A DNA stretch of 64,000 nucleotides from Brevibacillus porteri (GCF_003013475.1 NZ_PXZO01000068.1:1-64000), one strand, 5' to 3'. Shown: positions 1 to 7,762, numbered from the stretch's first letter. The notes: generated from the sequence alone by a model not told the origin. Translations and numbers: made by a program.

Positions 1-142
1 GTGTACCTCAGGTCGGGACTTTGCCGCCGGCTTCCTCCAGATTCCACCTCACGGTAGACACCCTTGCCTTGAGCTAACGGTTGGTACAGCCAACCCCCGT
101 TCGGGACTTACACCCTAGAGTTATCGCCCATGCTGGGCGCAC
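1..142 (-). ncRNA. Group II intron RNA, 5' part (domain I), cut by window edge
   Basis: Read on the minus strand, the sequence starting at 142 is GTGCGCCCAGCATGGG, a typical bacterial group II intron 5' end (GUGYG). It continues with blocks I recognise from domain I of such introns: GGTGTAAGTCCCGAAC, GGGGTTGGCTGTACCAACCG, GGCAAGGGTGTC and GGAAGCCGGCGGCAAA. The rest of the intron and any reverse transcriptase lie outside the window. The 5' splice site sits five bases after the hairpin at 148-181, and insertion just behind a terminator stem is the habit of class IIC introns. Class assignment is inference; the intron identity is fairly sure. Confidence 0.8.
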
Positions 143-147
143 TGAGA

Positions 148-186
148 AAGTGTCCCTCTGTCATGTGCAGTAGGGACACTTTTTTT
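148..186. terminator. Terminator hairpin, also the intron target
   Basis: Arms AAGTGTCCCT (148-157) and AGGGACACTT (172-181) are a perfect 10-bp stem, followed on the plus strand by a T run to 186. On the minus strand it lies downstream of the small gene ending at 213 and directly before the intron 5' end. Confidence 0.75.
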
Positions 187-212
187 ATGGTTGGTTTGGC
201 GCTTCTAAAATT

Positions 213-527
213 TCATAGGTTGGGGGCCATAAACTCCTCAGCTACCTTACTATCTTTTGCAAGCAGTAACTCTGGATATTTTCTGTCCACTCTCTTTATG
301 CATTCGATAAAATCCTGACTGTTAACTCTTGCTGAGATATCCTCAAAAATTTCACTAAGCCAATACGCTTCTTGCTCTGTGCAGGTATCGAAGAACTCGA
401 TGGTTTCTAAAACATTGGCACTCAGTATTTCAGTCAACTTTCCCCAAAATTCATATACTCTCGGATCATTCAGGTGAAGTTCTGAACGTTCTTTAATCAG
501 TCGCTTTATTTGATTGGAATCAAGCAT
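213..527 (-). CDS. Hypothetical protein, 104 aa
   Basis: An acidic, helix-rich cytosolic protein without signal peptide or membrane segment. An AGGGGAG ribosome site lies about 11 nt before the ATG, and the gene is closed by the hairpin at 148-186. I do not recognise the family. Its size, composition and lone position in an accessory region recall small immunity-type proteins, but that is only an impression. No cysteine pair or catalytic motif is visible apart from a single Cys near residue 49. Confidence 0.6.
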   Translation of the reverse strand: MLDSNQIKRLIKERSELHLNDPRVYEFWGKLTEILSANVLETIEFFDTCTEQEAYWLSEIFEDISARVNSQDFIECIKRVDRKYPELLLAKDSKVAEEFMAPNL

Positions 528-616
528 AAGGAAACTTTCTCCCCTGTTAGTGTTCCGCTACATTCACGAAAAAATGGAACAGCGATTGCCCTGCTACAGT
601 CGGGCACTCGCTGCTT

Positions 617-2659
617 TTATCGAATAATCTTTTCCACATCAACCCGTCCAGAGAAAAACGTCGCGCCTCCGCCCATATCCGCGATTCGGTCCGGTGTGAG
701 GGCATTTACATAATGCTTCGGACCTTCGTTGTCTGCCCATAAGCCTTGGCTCACGACGACACCCGAGAGAACATTTTCACCCACAGCCGCCACGAGCTCG
801 CACTCTCCCCGCTCATTCCATATGCGGACCGTATCTCCATCACAAATGTCTAGAGCACCAGCATCCGCCACATTCATGTGTAAACGGGGTATTTTTTCCA
901 TCTTCTTATGTTTTTCATTATTCGAGAACGTGGAGTTCAAATAATTGTGATTGGGCCCTGGGACAAATAAATACGGGAAATCCCCATCATTCACCAATGG
1001 CGTGTACGTAGGTAATGGGGGCAGCCCTCGTTTTGCCATTGCTTGCGAGTAAAGCTCAATTTTTCCACTTGGAGTGGGAAGGTGTTCCAAAAAGAAAGGT
1101 TCCAGATTTGCTTTGGCATATTGCTTTTCTACCAAAGTTTCAAACGTGATTCCTTCCAAATGAGGATTGCCGTGCCCCTCTAACGCCTGTCTGACCATCT
1201 CTGTATCACTGTCTTGAAAAGCAGGTTCGTCATACCCCATGGCAGCAGCCAGCAAGCGGAAAACATCCGTGTTGGACTTGCTCTCTCCAAATGGGGCGAT
1301 CACCGGCTGCTGAAGTTGAATGTAATGATGCCAATACGACGTGTAAAAATCAGTATTTTCATAAGAAGATGTCGCTGGCAAAACGATATCCGCATAAAGA
1401 GCCGTCTCTGTCAAAAATAAGTCATGTACGACCGTAAACAAGTCCTCTCTTGCCAAGCCTTGCCGCACTTTGTTTCCCTCCGGTGCGACAATGGCTGGAT
1501 TACTCGTATAGACGAAGAGCGATTTCACCGGTGGATCTGTATCGAGCAACGCCTTTCCAAGTTCATTCATGTTGATGACTCTCGTCTGTTTATTTGCCAG
1601 CAAATCTGGTCGCTGCACGGCAAGCTTGTTGTGCTCCAGGAAACCTTTATTCCCTTTATTGGCCCCACCGCCTTTGACAAGCCACTGCCCTGTCAGGGCC
1701 GGAAGACAAGCAATCGTCCTTACACACATTCCACCATTGTCGTGATGCTGAATGCCATTTCCAATGCGAACAAAGGAGGGGGATGTCGTGCCATACATTC
1801 TCGCCAATTTGTAAATATCGTCGATAGGGACACCCGTTATGGCTGATACGGTAGCAGGATCGTACGTCTGTACATGCTCCCTGAGCTCTTCATGTCCTAC
1901 CGTATACTTCTCCATAAAGGCTGAATCCACCAAGTTTTCAGCAAAAAGCACATGCATGATACCCAAAGCCAAAGCCGTATCTGTTCCGGGTAAAATCGGG
2001 ATAAACCAATCAGCCCATCGACCCGTCTGATTTTTATGGACATCAATCACGACGATTTTCGCCCCATTTTTTCGAGCCTGTTCCGCAAACACTACTTGAT
2101 GCATGTTGGTGCTAACCGTATTGATCCCCCACATGATGAACAGCTTGGTATGAACGGTGTCTTCCGGATCTGTTCCAAAGGCTCCACCCATCGTGTAGCT
2201 GTACCCTACAGCCCCTGCACTGTTACATATTGTACGGTCAAGTTGACTAGCCCCCATACGATGGAAAAAACGGCGATCCATTCCTTCCACACTAATCCGG
2301 CCCATGTTTCCGTAAAAGCTATAAGGCAAAATGCTCTCGGGACCGTCTGAGTCGATCAAGGCACGCCAGCGTTCGGTTATGGTAGTGATGGCTTCCTCCC
2401 AACTGATTCGAACAAACTCCCCGCTCCCTTTTTTGCCAATACGCTTCAACGGATGGGTGAGTCTCTTGGGATCGTAAATGCGCTCTGTCATGTTGCGGAC
2501 TTTGTTGCAAATATTCCCCTTCGTCACCGGATGATTCGGGTCCCCTTCAATTTTGACGATTTTCCCCTCTTTTTTATGAAGGAGCAATCCACATTGGTCC
2601 GGGCAATCAAGTGAACAGACTGCTGGAAAAACACCGTTTTCCTGGGTCGTATAAGTCAT
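617..2659 (-). CDS. yoaE: Molybdopterin oxidoreductase (YoaE-like)
   Basis: A 680-aa member of the Mo-bisPGD oxidoreductase (DMSO reductase/formate dehydrogenase) superfamily, the same length as B. subtilis YoaE as I remember it. N-terminal Cys15-x3-Cys19-x3-Cys23-x27-Cys51 binds the [4Fe-4S] cluster. It is followed by the large Mo-cofactor domains and, from about residue 560, the C-terminal molydopterin dinucleotide-binding barrel (FVPGPNHNYLNS, then LHMNVADA and GDTVRIWNERGE). No Tat signal is seen, so it is probably cytoplasmic. The substrate is unknown. No partner subunit or cofactor gene is adjacent. A GAGGGA site precedes the ATG. Confidence 0.88.
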   Translation of the reverse strand: MTYTTQENGVFPAVCSLDCPDQCGLLLHKKEGKIVKIEGDPNHPVTKGNICNKVRNMTERIYDPKRLTHPLKRIGKKGSGEFVRISWEEAITTITERWRALIDSDGPESILPYSFYGNMGRISVEGMDRRFFHRMGASQLDRTICNSAGAVGYSYTMGGAFGTDPEDTVHTKLFIMWGINTVSTNMHQVVFAEQARKNGAKIVVIDVHKNQTGRWADWFIPILPGTDTALALGIMHVLFAENLVDSAFMEKYTVGHEELREHVQTYDPATVSAITGVPIDDIYKLARMYGTTSPSFVRIGNGIQHHDNGGMCVRTIACLPALTGQWLVKGGGANKGNKGFLEHNKLAVQRPDLLANKQTRVINMNELGKALLDTDPPVKSLFVYTSNPAIVAPEGNKVRQGLAREDLFTVVHDLFLTETALYADIVLPATSSYENTDFYTSYWHHYIQLQQPVIAPFGESKSNTDVFRLLAAAMGYDEPAFQDSDTEMVRQALEGHGNPHLEGITFETLVEKQYAKANLEPFFLEHLPTPSGKIELYSQAMAKRGLPPLPTYTPLVNDGDFPYLFVPGPNHNYLNSTFSNNEKHKKMEKIPRLHMNVADAGALDICDGDTVRIWNERGECELVAAVGENVLSGVVVSQGLWADNEGPKHYVNALTPDRIADMGGGATFFSGRVDVEKIIR

Positions 2660-2750
2660 GGAGGTTCCCTCTTTCTCATAACAGTAACTAGCTTTTTACG
2701 CTATTATAATCGATTGAAAAAAGAAGGTACTACCCCTGCTGAATGAGAAT

Positions 2751-2975
2751 TTAATGATTTTTATTTACCAATCGTCTCATTACGATTTCTAATGGGCCGT
2801 TCAACTTATGTTTTTCTAAAATCGTGGCCAATAGCAGAGAAAGCATCCAATTACCCACGGCAATCAAAGCAGCAATCCCGTTACTAAGACGTCCCCCTAA
2901 ATCAAGTGCTACTGGTGACAAGAAAAGAACAAGCATCGCTTCATTCCATACAAAGAAGGTTAATTTACAAAACAC
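2751..2975 (-). pseudogene. C-terminal relic of a DUF418-type membrane protein
   Basis: A 74-codon frame beginning only with GTG and lacking a clear ribosome site. It holds two hydrophobic segments and ends with NGPLEIVMRRLVNK, which resembles the GPLEWLWR-type end of DUF418 (YeiB/YxaH) membrane proteins. Those proteins are normally 350-400 residues, so this would be only the tail. The rest is not found upstream, where a terminator (3028-3062) follows. The assignment rests on the tail motif and is moderate. Confidence 0.45.
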
Positions 2976-3027
2976 TTTTGTATGTAAGGAATGTGTAGAC
3001 TTATTTTATTATGATCTTCCTGTTGTC

Positions 3028-3062
3028 TAAAAAAACTATTCCGAAAAGTTACCTTTTCGGAA
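3028..3062 (-). terminator. Intrinsic terminator
   Basis: TTCCGAAAAG (3039-3048) and CTTTTCGGAA (3053-3062) form a perfect 10-bp stem with a 4-nt loop. On the minus strand it is followed by TAGTTTTTTT, which closes the gene at 3142-3762. Confidence 0.75.
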
Positions 3063-3141
3063 GTTTAATGTCTTATCGAGGAATCAATATAGGTCCCCCA
3101 TAGTTATCGGTTGTATAAAAGTACAGCGACACAAATTTACG

Positions 3142-3762
3142 CTATCTTCTTGGATACGACTGCGGTGCGAGTCGTTGTTGATCCTTTTTTACAGGAGGTA
3201 CATACGGTTCAATAGTCACTGGAATACCAAGTCTCTGTTTGTGTTCGTCTAACGTCGGAGTATCAGAATATATGTTGTCTTGAGTAATTTTGAATGGTTC
3301 TTCGAATTTTCCCCTATACGGATTATATTGGAGCGGCATATTGTACGACCCACCGCCGTAGCTGCTCGTCGTTGTATAGGTCGTCTCTTCATAATGTATC
3401 CGAGTTGGCTCAACTGTAAAGGTCATCTGAACGTCTGGACCATTCGATTGTCTCGATGATTTGGAAGGCTTTTTGACCGTTTTCTTTGGTTGCTTGTTTG
3501 ATGCCGTCTGTAGGGGCTTTGTCGATGACTGCTTTTTCGCTTTTGTGCCAGTCTTGATTTCTACCAACTCTGATGGGGTTGACTGAACTACTGCTTGTTC
3601 AACCAGATACGCCGATACATTGGTTGGCCTTATCCCTTGATTGGCTAAATCCATAACCGGAGTCGAAACTGACAAAAGCGAAGCCGAAGTCGTTTGCGTT
3701 GCTTTTGGGACGCTTTTTGTGTTTTTCTGATCGGCTTTTACTTCCTTAATCAATGTTGCCAC
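3142..3762 (-). CDS. Low-complexity protein, 206 aa, possibly missing its signal peptide
   Basis: Unrecognised protein rich in Ser, Thr, Lys, Pro and Gln. A basic stretch (about residues 73-105) is followed by a Tyr/Thr/Gly-rich part (TTYTTTSSYGGGSYNMP) and a Pro-rich tail. The only start in frame is GTG at 3762 with no good ribosome site. About 58 nt further upstream, GGAGAG-7 nt-ATG AAA AAA GTA (ATG at 3818-3820) looks like a real start, but that frame stops after five codons. Another frame there encodes a hydrophobic VALLGFNAYL run. A secreted protein whose signal-peptide region has suffered frameshifts, or a sequencing error, would explain this. Function unknown. Confidence 0.5.
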   Translation of the reverse strand: MATLIKEVKADQKNTKSVPKATQTTSASLLSVSTPVMDLANQGIRPTNVSAYLVEQAVVQSTPSELVEIKTGTKAKKQSSTKPLQTASNKQPKKTVKKPSKSSRQSNGPDVQMTFTVEPTRIHYEETTYTTTSSYGGGSYNMPLQYNPYRGKFEEPFKITQDNIYSDTPTLDEHKQRLGIPVTIEPYVPPVKKDQQRLAPQSYPRR

Positions 3763-4219
3763 AGGTATGCATTGAAACCTAGCAACGCTACATAAGCGTG
3801 ATTCATGCTACTTTTTTCATTATCACACTCTCCGTTGCCTGTTAGATTTGAAGTGTAAAGAATACGAGAACTCTAGAGCTATTAATAAGGAAATTATACC
3901 CTATCAGGCTAATGATTTCCGGAATAATAGCCTTAACCCTATTTCTACGCTTTAACAAACGCTGTTCTAATCCTGGATGTATGCAATTCTCCTCGTTCTT
4001 TCAACGCCTGTATCGCTAACTCCAAATACCTTATTCCAGAGAACAATGGATGCTACTACCAAGGGTACTTGCAATATGAAAAAACTCGAGTTCCTTAGCG
4101 TACAGGAAAACGAGTTTTTTATTACATCCAAGTCACATTTGGTTGTCAGTACCCCCAAAATACCATGTAGGATGTGGCCACGAATGCCACAAGAGGTACA
4201 ATCCGTAACAAGCGATTTG
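3763..4219. other. Gene-poor stretch with a possible decayed regulator tail
   Basis: No intact gene. On the minus strand 3945-4052 encodes 35 residues including RYLELAIQALKERGELH, which reads like the last helix pair of a TPR protein and ends at TAG. Downstream of it, at 3820, lies an orphan ribosome site plus ATGAAAAAAGTA. This order, TPR tail then short secreted-type start, mirrors the receptor/peptide cassette at 5692-7205, so it may be a decayed copy. The terminator at 4079-4120 is the only clear element. Low confidence. Confidence 0.3.
4079..4120. terminator. Bidirectional terminator
   Basis: AAAAAACTCG (4079-4088) pairs with CGAGTTTTTT (4111-4120), with a second inner stem TTCCT/AGGAA. 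It lies downstream of the minus-strand genes at 4220-5137. Confidence 0.7.
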
Positions 4220-4474
4220 CTACTTCTGATTATCTTCAGGAAGTAGCGAATATTCTAAACCCATAAAACTAGCTACAGAGAGCTTTTCTTCGTTTATGAC
4301 CTGAAATCGGTAATTAGCAGGAGACAATAGCGCCTGGTTATCAGCTTCTGTCAAATTTTCTTTTAGCTTTAGTTGTTGCGAAATCGTATACCGGCTCTCT
4401 TTACTGTTTAACTCAATTTGAACGAGTGAAGGAGTCTCAGCAAGCAAATTTTTGATTGTCTCGTTACCCGGCAT
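4220..4474 (-). CDS. Hypothetical 84-aa frame, in phase with the upstream gene
   Basis: Unrecognised, with alternating polar and hydrophobic residues (PSLVQIELNSKESRYTI, NYRFQVINEEKLSVASF). The ATG at 4474 has no ribosome site. The frame stays open back to the TGA (4508-4510) that ends the gene upstream, and it is the same reading frame. It could therefore be a C-terminal extension reached by readthrough, a piece cut off by a point mutation, or a relic. No signal peptide of its own. Confidence 0.4.
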   Translation of the reverse strand: MPGNETIKNLLAETPSLVQIELNSKESRYTISQQLKLKENLTEADNQALLSPANYRFQVINEEKLSVASFMGLEYSLLPEDNQK

Positions 4475-4507
4475 ATCTGCAAACGAAAAGTAAATGGAGA
4501 GGTCGGA

Positions 4508-5137
4508 TCATAGATCTTTTGATTTTTTACTAGAATACTCTTTGTACGAATATTTGACGTTTACGTAGTTAGAATCTACTACTCTGCCTTGAAAATATTC
4601 GTTTAAGCTTCCAGTTGTTTTTACAGCTTTTGATCCGTATTCAACAGTTGTAATCGTACGCTTTGGTATGACCCAACTATGGGTTGTTTCTATAATGTCT
4701 TCTTCTCCAAATGAAACTTCTGCATTAATCCCAACTTTCCCCTCTATTATCCTCCAATTGACTTTCGTCTCGGCCTCCACACCTATTTTTCCAGTCAGAA
4801 AGGTTTTTCTTGTAACCTTTCTTGAAAAGGAATCGTTTTCGTTACTATCATTTTCAATATCAGCTTCATAAGATTTTGATTTGTATAGGTCCTTCTTAGA
4901 CAGTTCATACACTTTGCCAGTCATATCATTGCCTAAGGGACCCATCTTAGATGAATCACTCTTTGTAAGGGCATCTGTAAAATCATACTCTACTGGGTTC
5001 TCATATACACGTTCAACGATTTTTAGGTTACCTATTTTAATAGTCTCACCTTGAGATACTGCGAGTGCAGAACCAGCTCCAGATACAACTAAACTGCTAA
5101 GTAAGAGAGTTGCGAAAGAAAGTTTCTTAATATTCAT
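4508..5137 (-). CDS. Secreted protein, beta-rich, unknown function
   Basis: A 209-aa precursor with a clear Sec signal peptide: MNIKK, then a hydrophobic stretch, with likely cleavage after GAGSALA (about residue 26). A good GGAGGG ribosome site precedes the ATG. The mature part is rich in Thr, Val, Lys and Glu and predicted mostly beta: residues about 115-200 alternate polar and apolar residues (VGINAEVSFGEE, THSWVIPKRTITTV). This alternation with Thr/Ser-rich strands loosely recalls aerolysin/ETX-MTX2 pore formers, but no diagnostic motif is seen. It may be cotranscribed with the frame at 4220-4474. Confidence 0.75.
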   Translation of the reverse strand: MNIKKLSFATLLLSSLVVSGAGSALAVSQGETIKIGNLKIVERVYENPVEYDFTDALTKSDSSKMGPLGNDMTGKVYELSKKDLYKSKSYEADIENDSNENDSFSRKVTRKTFLTGKIGVEAETKVNWRIIEGKVGINAEVSFGEEDIIETTHSWVIPKRTITTVEYGSKAVKTTGSLNEYFQGRVVDSNYVNVKYSYKEYSSKKSKDL

Positions 5138-5335
5138 TTTTTACCCTCCTGTACATTATCAGAAATTTTAATTACAAAATAGTTGTAACATATATTACCA
5201 ATTACAGTTGTGATTACCTTAATTCAAAAAAACCTTATTTTCTCTTTTTCTTATTTTTGCATCATTCTTGATTGAATTACCAGGATGTACTGATCCAATT
5301 GCTGACTTAATTTTACGACTTCATCATCCAACAAA

Positions 5336-5554
5336 TCATTCTTCTCCAAAAACAATTTGCACCAGTTGTTCCCGTAATTGTTCCACAATGTTTTTCAAAT
5401 GATCTACATCGTGATAAGTTCCTCCTTCCCGATCTAACGGTAGCGTGGTACATTTACTTATAGGAGCTGTATCTGCTCCTCCTGCGGGCGTTCCATTTAC
5501 CTGACGAATGGGTGGAACGCCCTTTCTATATGCAAATGATCCTATGGTTATCAC
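5336..5554 (-). CDS. Small protein, 69-72 aa, apparently ATA or GTG start
   Basis: An unrecognised small protein with a Gly/Pro-rich front (YRKGVPPIRQVNGTPAGGAD) and a C-terminal amphipathic helix (HLKNIVEQLREQLVQIVF). The ribosome site GGGAGGTGAT is excellent and lies at ideal distance from an ATA codon (5543-5545); the only conventional start nearby is a GTG (5552-5554) that overlaps the site itself. The coordinates use the GTG. It follows the peptide gene at 5692-5841 but is separated from it by a terminator. Confidence 0.5.
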   Translation of the reverse strand: MITIGSFAYRKGVPPIRQVNGTPAGGADTAPISKCTTLPLDREGGTYHDVDHLKNIVEQLREQLVQIVFGEE

Positions 5555-5635
5555 CTCCCTTTTTTTTACAATAGATACATTTATAACTATACTGCATTTT
5601 CCCAAATTCACTGTTATTAGAAAAATGAGAAAATA

Positions 5636-5669
5636 AAAAAAGCATCCTTTTTTGTTGGGGATGCTTTTT
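5636..5669. terminator. Bidirectional terminator
   Basis: AAAAAGCATCC and GGATGCTTTTT flank a short loop, closing the 49-codon peptide gene on the minus strand. Confidence 0.8.
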
Positions 5670-5691
5670 CGAACCCTTTATCAAACTCTAT

Positions 5692-5841
5692 TTAGCCTCC
5701 TACGCCGTGATGATATTGCATAACTGGAGGAGGAGAAACAGCAGAAATAGATGGCGTTTCGCTGGCTATAGAAGCCTGGCCAACACTGGAAAATAGCCCA
5801 AAACTCAAAGCCATGGATAACAAAACAAAAAATCTCTTCAT
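5692..5841 (-). CDS. Secreted 49-aa peptide precursor, probable quorum-sensing signal
   Basis: A strong ribosome site (AAGGGAGAG, 6 nt before ATG) starts a 49-residue product. It begins MKRFFVLLSMALSFGLFSSV, a textbook signal peptide with probable cleavage near GQAS. A short Ser/Pro-rich spacer follows, and the end is MQYHHGVGG. It lies 92 nt downstream of, and on the same strand as, an HTH-TPR receptor gene (5934-7205). That is the usual order of receptor then pro-signal in RNPP systems (Rap/Phr, PlcR/PapR, Paenibacillus Alo). From memory, the Alo13 signal of Paenibacillus is a C-terminal hexapeptide also ending -GG (SHGRGG), so HHGVGG is the likely mature signal here. This is inference from layout and tail likeness. 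Confidence 0.75.
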   Translation of the reverse strand: MKRFFVLLSMALSFGLFSSVGQASIASETPSISAVSPPPVMQYHHGVGG

Positions 5842-5933
5842 ATTCACACTCTCCCTTCTAAAATAGCTTGATACCGATCTTTTTGCTCATTTGTTGCGTG
5901 TGGTAAGTGTTTCCAAAACTTTGTGACACAACG

Positions 5934-7205
5934 TTAAAATCCTTGGTGATAGGTCATCTTGTCAGATAAATCAAGGCACAGGAGTAACTGATCTATTGCT
6001 TGTGACGTGTTTCCTTTTCTAAATTCATATTCAGTCTTTTGATCCCAAAAGTGAAAATTCTGGCTGAAATTTATTGGGTTCTGCTGGTCATGAAAGCTAG
6101 ATAGATTAGCAGAAAAACGATGTAACAGTTCATCTATACAAAAATCATGCTTATTGGCTGCTTCGATGATAGTCAACATACCGGGGAGAATTTCATTTGG
6201 ATGTTCCGTTAAGAAATCGGCATAATCTGAGAGGATATTCACGTTTCCCTTCTTCAAACTAAGTCCATATAAGTTAGCTCTGCCCCAGATATTGAATTTC
6301 TTTACTTCTTGATGCCCTATCTCATCTAACAGTTCAAACCAAGTAAGATCAGTATATTCAATCACGTGTTTTTCCGCTTCTTCATATTGTTCTAGCATTG
6401 TCAGAGCAACTCCTTTTAACAAGGAGCTTTATCCATAGTACACAACTAGATGACGTTCCGTGTGTAACATTTCATCCGTTTTACCGCTCTCTTTCTTGCG
6501 TAGTTGATCCTGATAGACTGCAATAGCTAGGGTCCGTAATTCGTCAGCATATTTTTCAACATCTTTCCACTTCTGCAACATGTAGCACGCATTCGCTAGA
6601 TGTAGCAACGCGTCCAATTGGTGATTTTCGGACAATCTGTTCCGATAGGGTTCAAACCGTATGACCGCTTTCCAGTTGTCTTCAGGACTTGTACCTTGTA
6701 ACGCACGAAATAACCGATATTGACTTATCAGAAAGTGATCCGAATGACTATCTTTTTCCGTTTCAATCACTAGCTGATAAAAGGGGACTGACATAGCCTT
6801 TCCACCATTTTGAAATAATTGCTCTGCAACAGTGAAGAGAATGGAAACGTTTTTAGGGTTCTCTAGTAATCTGGAGACAACCGCTTCAATACAATCCTGA
6901 CGCCCAAGCTCGGCACATCGAACCAAATAAGGGATCAAACGTGGCCGCGAGATTTTTTCCTCGGCTATACACTCTTCCGGGTACAACTCGTACAACCAAC
7001 CAGGAGCCTTTTCAAAGACTTTAGCCAACGTGTCAAGTTGACCAATTGTAATAGCGCGTGGTGGATTGCTATTTAGGATCTCACTCAAATGTCCAGGATT
7101 AACACCACTCTATTCACCTAGTTTACTAAGTATATATCCGTTCTCTTTTATATTTCTATCTATTTCAGAGCGTACCGATATTTGTGTTGTTTTTCTTGTT
7201 TCCAT
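5934..7205 (-). pseudogene. HTH-TPR regulator (RNPP-like peptide receptor), two in-frame stops
   Basis: Starting at ATG 7205 (METRKTTQIS) one frame runs to 5934. It is interrupted only by TAG (7110-7112, codon 32) and TAA (6429-6431); both breaks are single codons with the frame kept on each side. Residues about 20-60 form an XRE-type HTH (GYILSKLGE-stop-SGVNPGHLSEILN), and the rest is a helical TPR-like superhelix. At about 420 residues it has the normal length of RNPP receptors. The intact pieces are 219 and 162 aa. The neighbouring peptide gene (5692-5841) would be its cognate signal. Two stops suggest true inactivation, though sequence error or strain-specific decay is possible. Confidence 0.75.
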
Positions 7206-7423
7206 ACTAAAAGAAATCCCCCTTAGTCATGTACATATAAAATTATGTAAATATTCACCGTATAATCCTCTTTGAACTTATTTATGATTCCGTCAATTTA
7301 ATTGCTCATGCATGCAGTTCACACCCTTCTATGAAATTTCATTCCGCTTGCATTTTAGTTTTTAGAAACAAAAAGATCAGTTATCGAAATGTAAAAACTT
7401 AGCAATAACAGTATGTATACTAC

Positions 7424-7467
7424 GTGAATTTTAATTCACCAAGTATTATGGGTGATTAAAAATTCGC
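7424..7467. promoter_or_regulatory. Tandem operator-like inverted repeats
   Basis: GTGAATTTTAATTCAC (7424-7439; 7-bp arms) and a weaker relative, GGTGATTAAAAATTCGC (7451-7467), lie side by side just before the small XRE regulator and between it and the divergent receptor pseudogene. Spacing and similarity suggest two sites for one regulator, perhaps the XRE protein itself. Confidence 0.45.
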
Positions 7468-7481
7468 TAACAGTTTAACAT

Positions 7482-7718
7482 ATGAGTAAACGAATCAAGG
7501 AGAGCTTCCCAGATTTGAAACTAAAAGATGCGCGAATAGACAAGAAATTATCTCAGGAAAAAATAAGCAGGATCATAAACGTATCCTTGAAACATTATCA
7601 GAACATTGAATACGGGATTACCGTTCCCTTTGTGACGATTGCGCTACATATTTGCGAAGTTCTCAACATCGATCCAAGAGACGTTGACGAGTGGAAAGAT
7701 AGACGTATACCTAACTAA
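7482..7718 (+). CDS. Small XRE-family transcriptional regulator
   Basis: A 78-aa single-domain HTH_3 protein. The helix-turn-helix covers about residues 15-65 (KLSQEKISRIINVSLKHYQN as the two core helices, then the typical HICEVLNIDP end). There is no sensing domain. The ATG lacks a strong ribosome site. It is divergent from the HTH-TPR pseudogene and preceded by two palindromes (7424-7467), so autoregulation is likely. It is closed by the strong hairpin at 7763-7812. This type is common as phage-like or accessory repressors; its targets are unknown. Confidence 0.75.
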   Translation: MSKRIKESFPDLKLKDARIDKKLSQEKISRIINVSLKHYQNIEYGITVPFVTIALHICEVLNIDPRDVDEWKDRRIPN

Positions 7719-7762
7719 GAGCGGTATCCTATGAGAAATGTAAAATTCAACCCTAAGGTTGA

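Noticed and set aside
1424-1846. 140-codon plus-strand frame
   Set aside because: Antisense to the molybdopterin oxidoreductase gene, with no support of its own.
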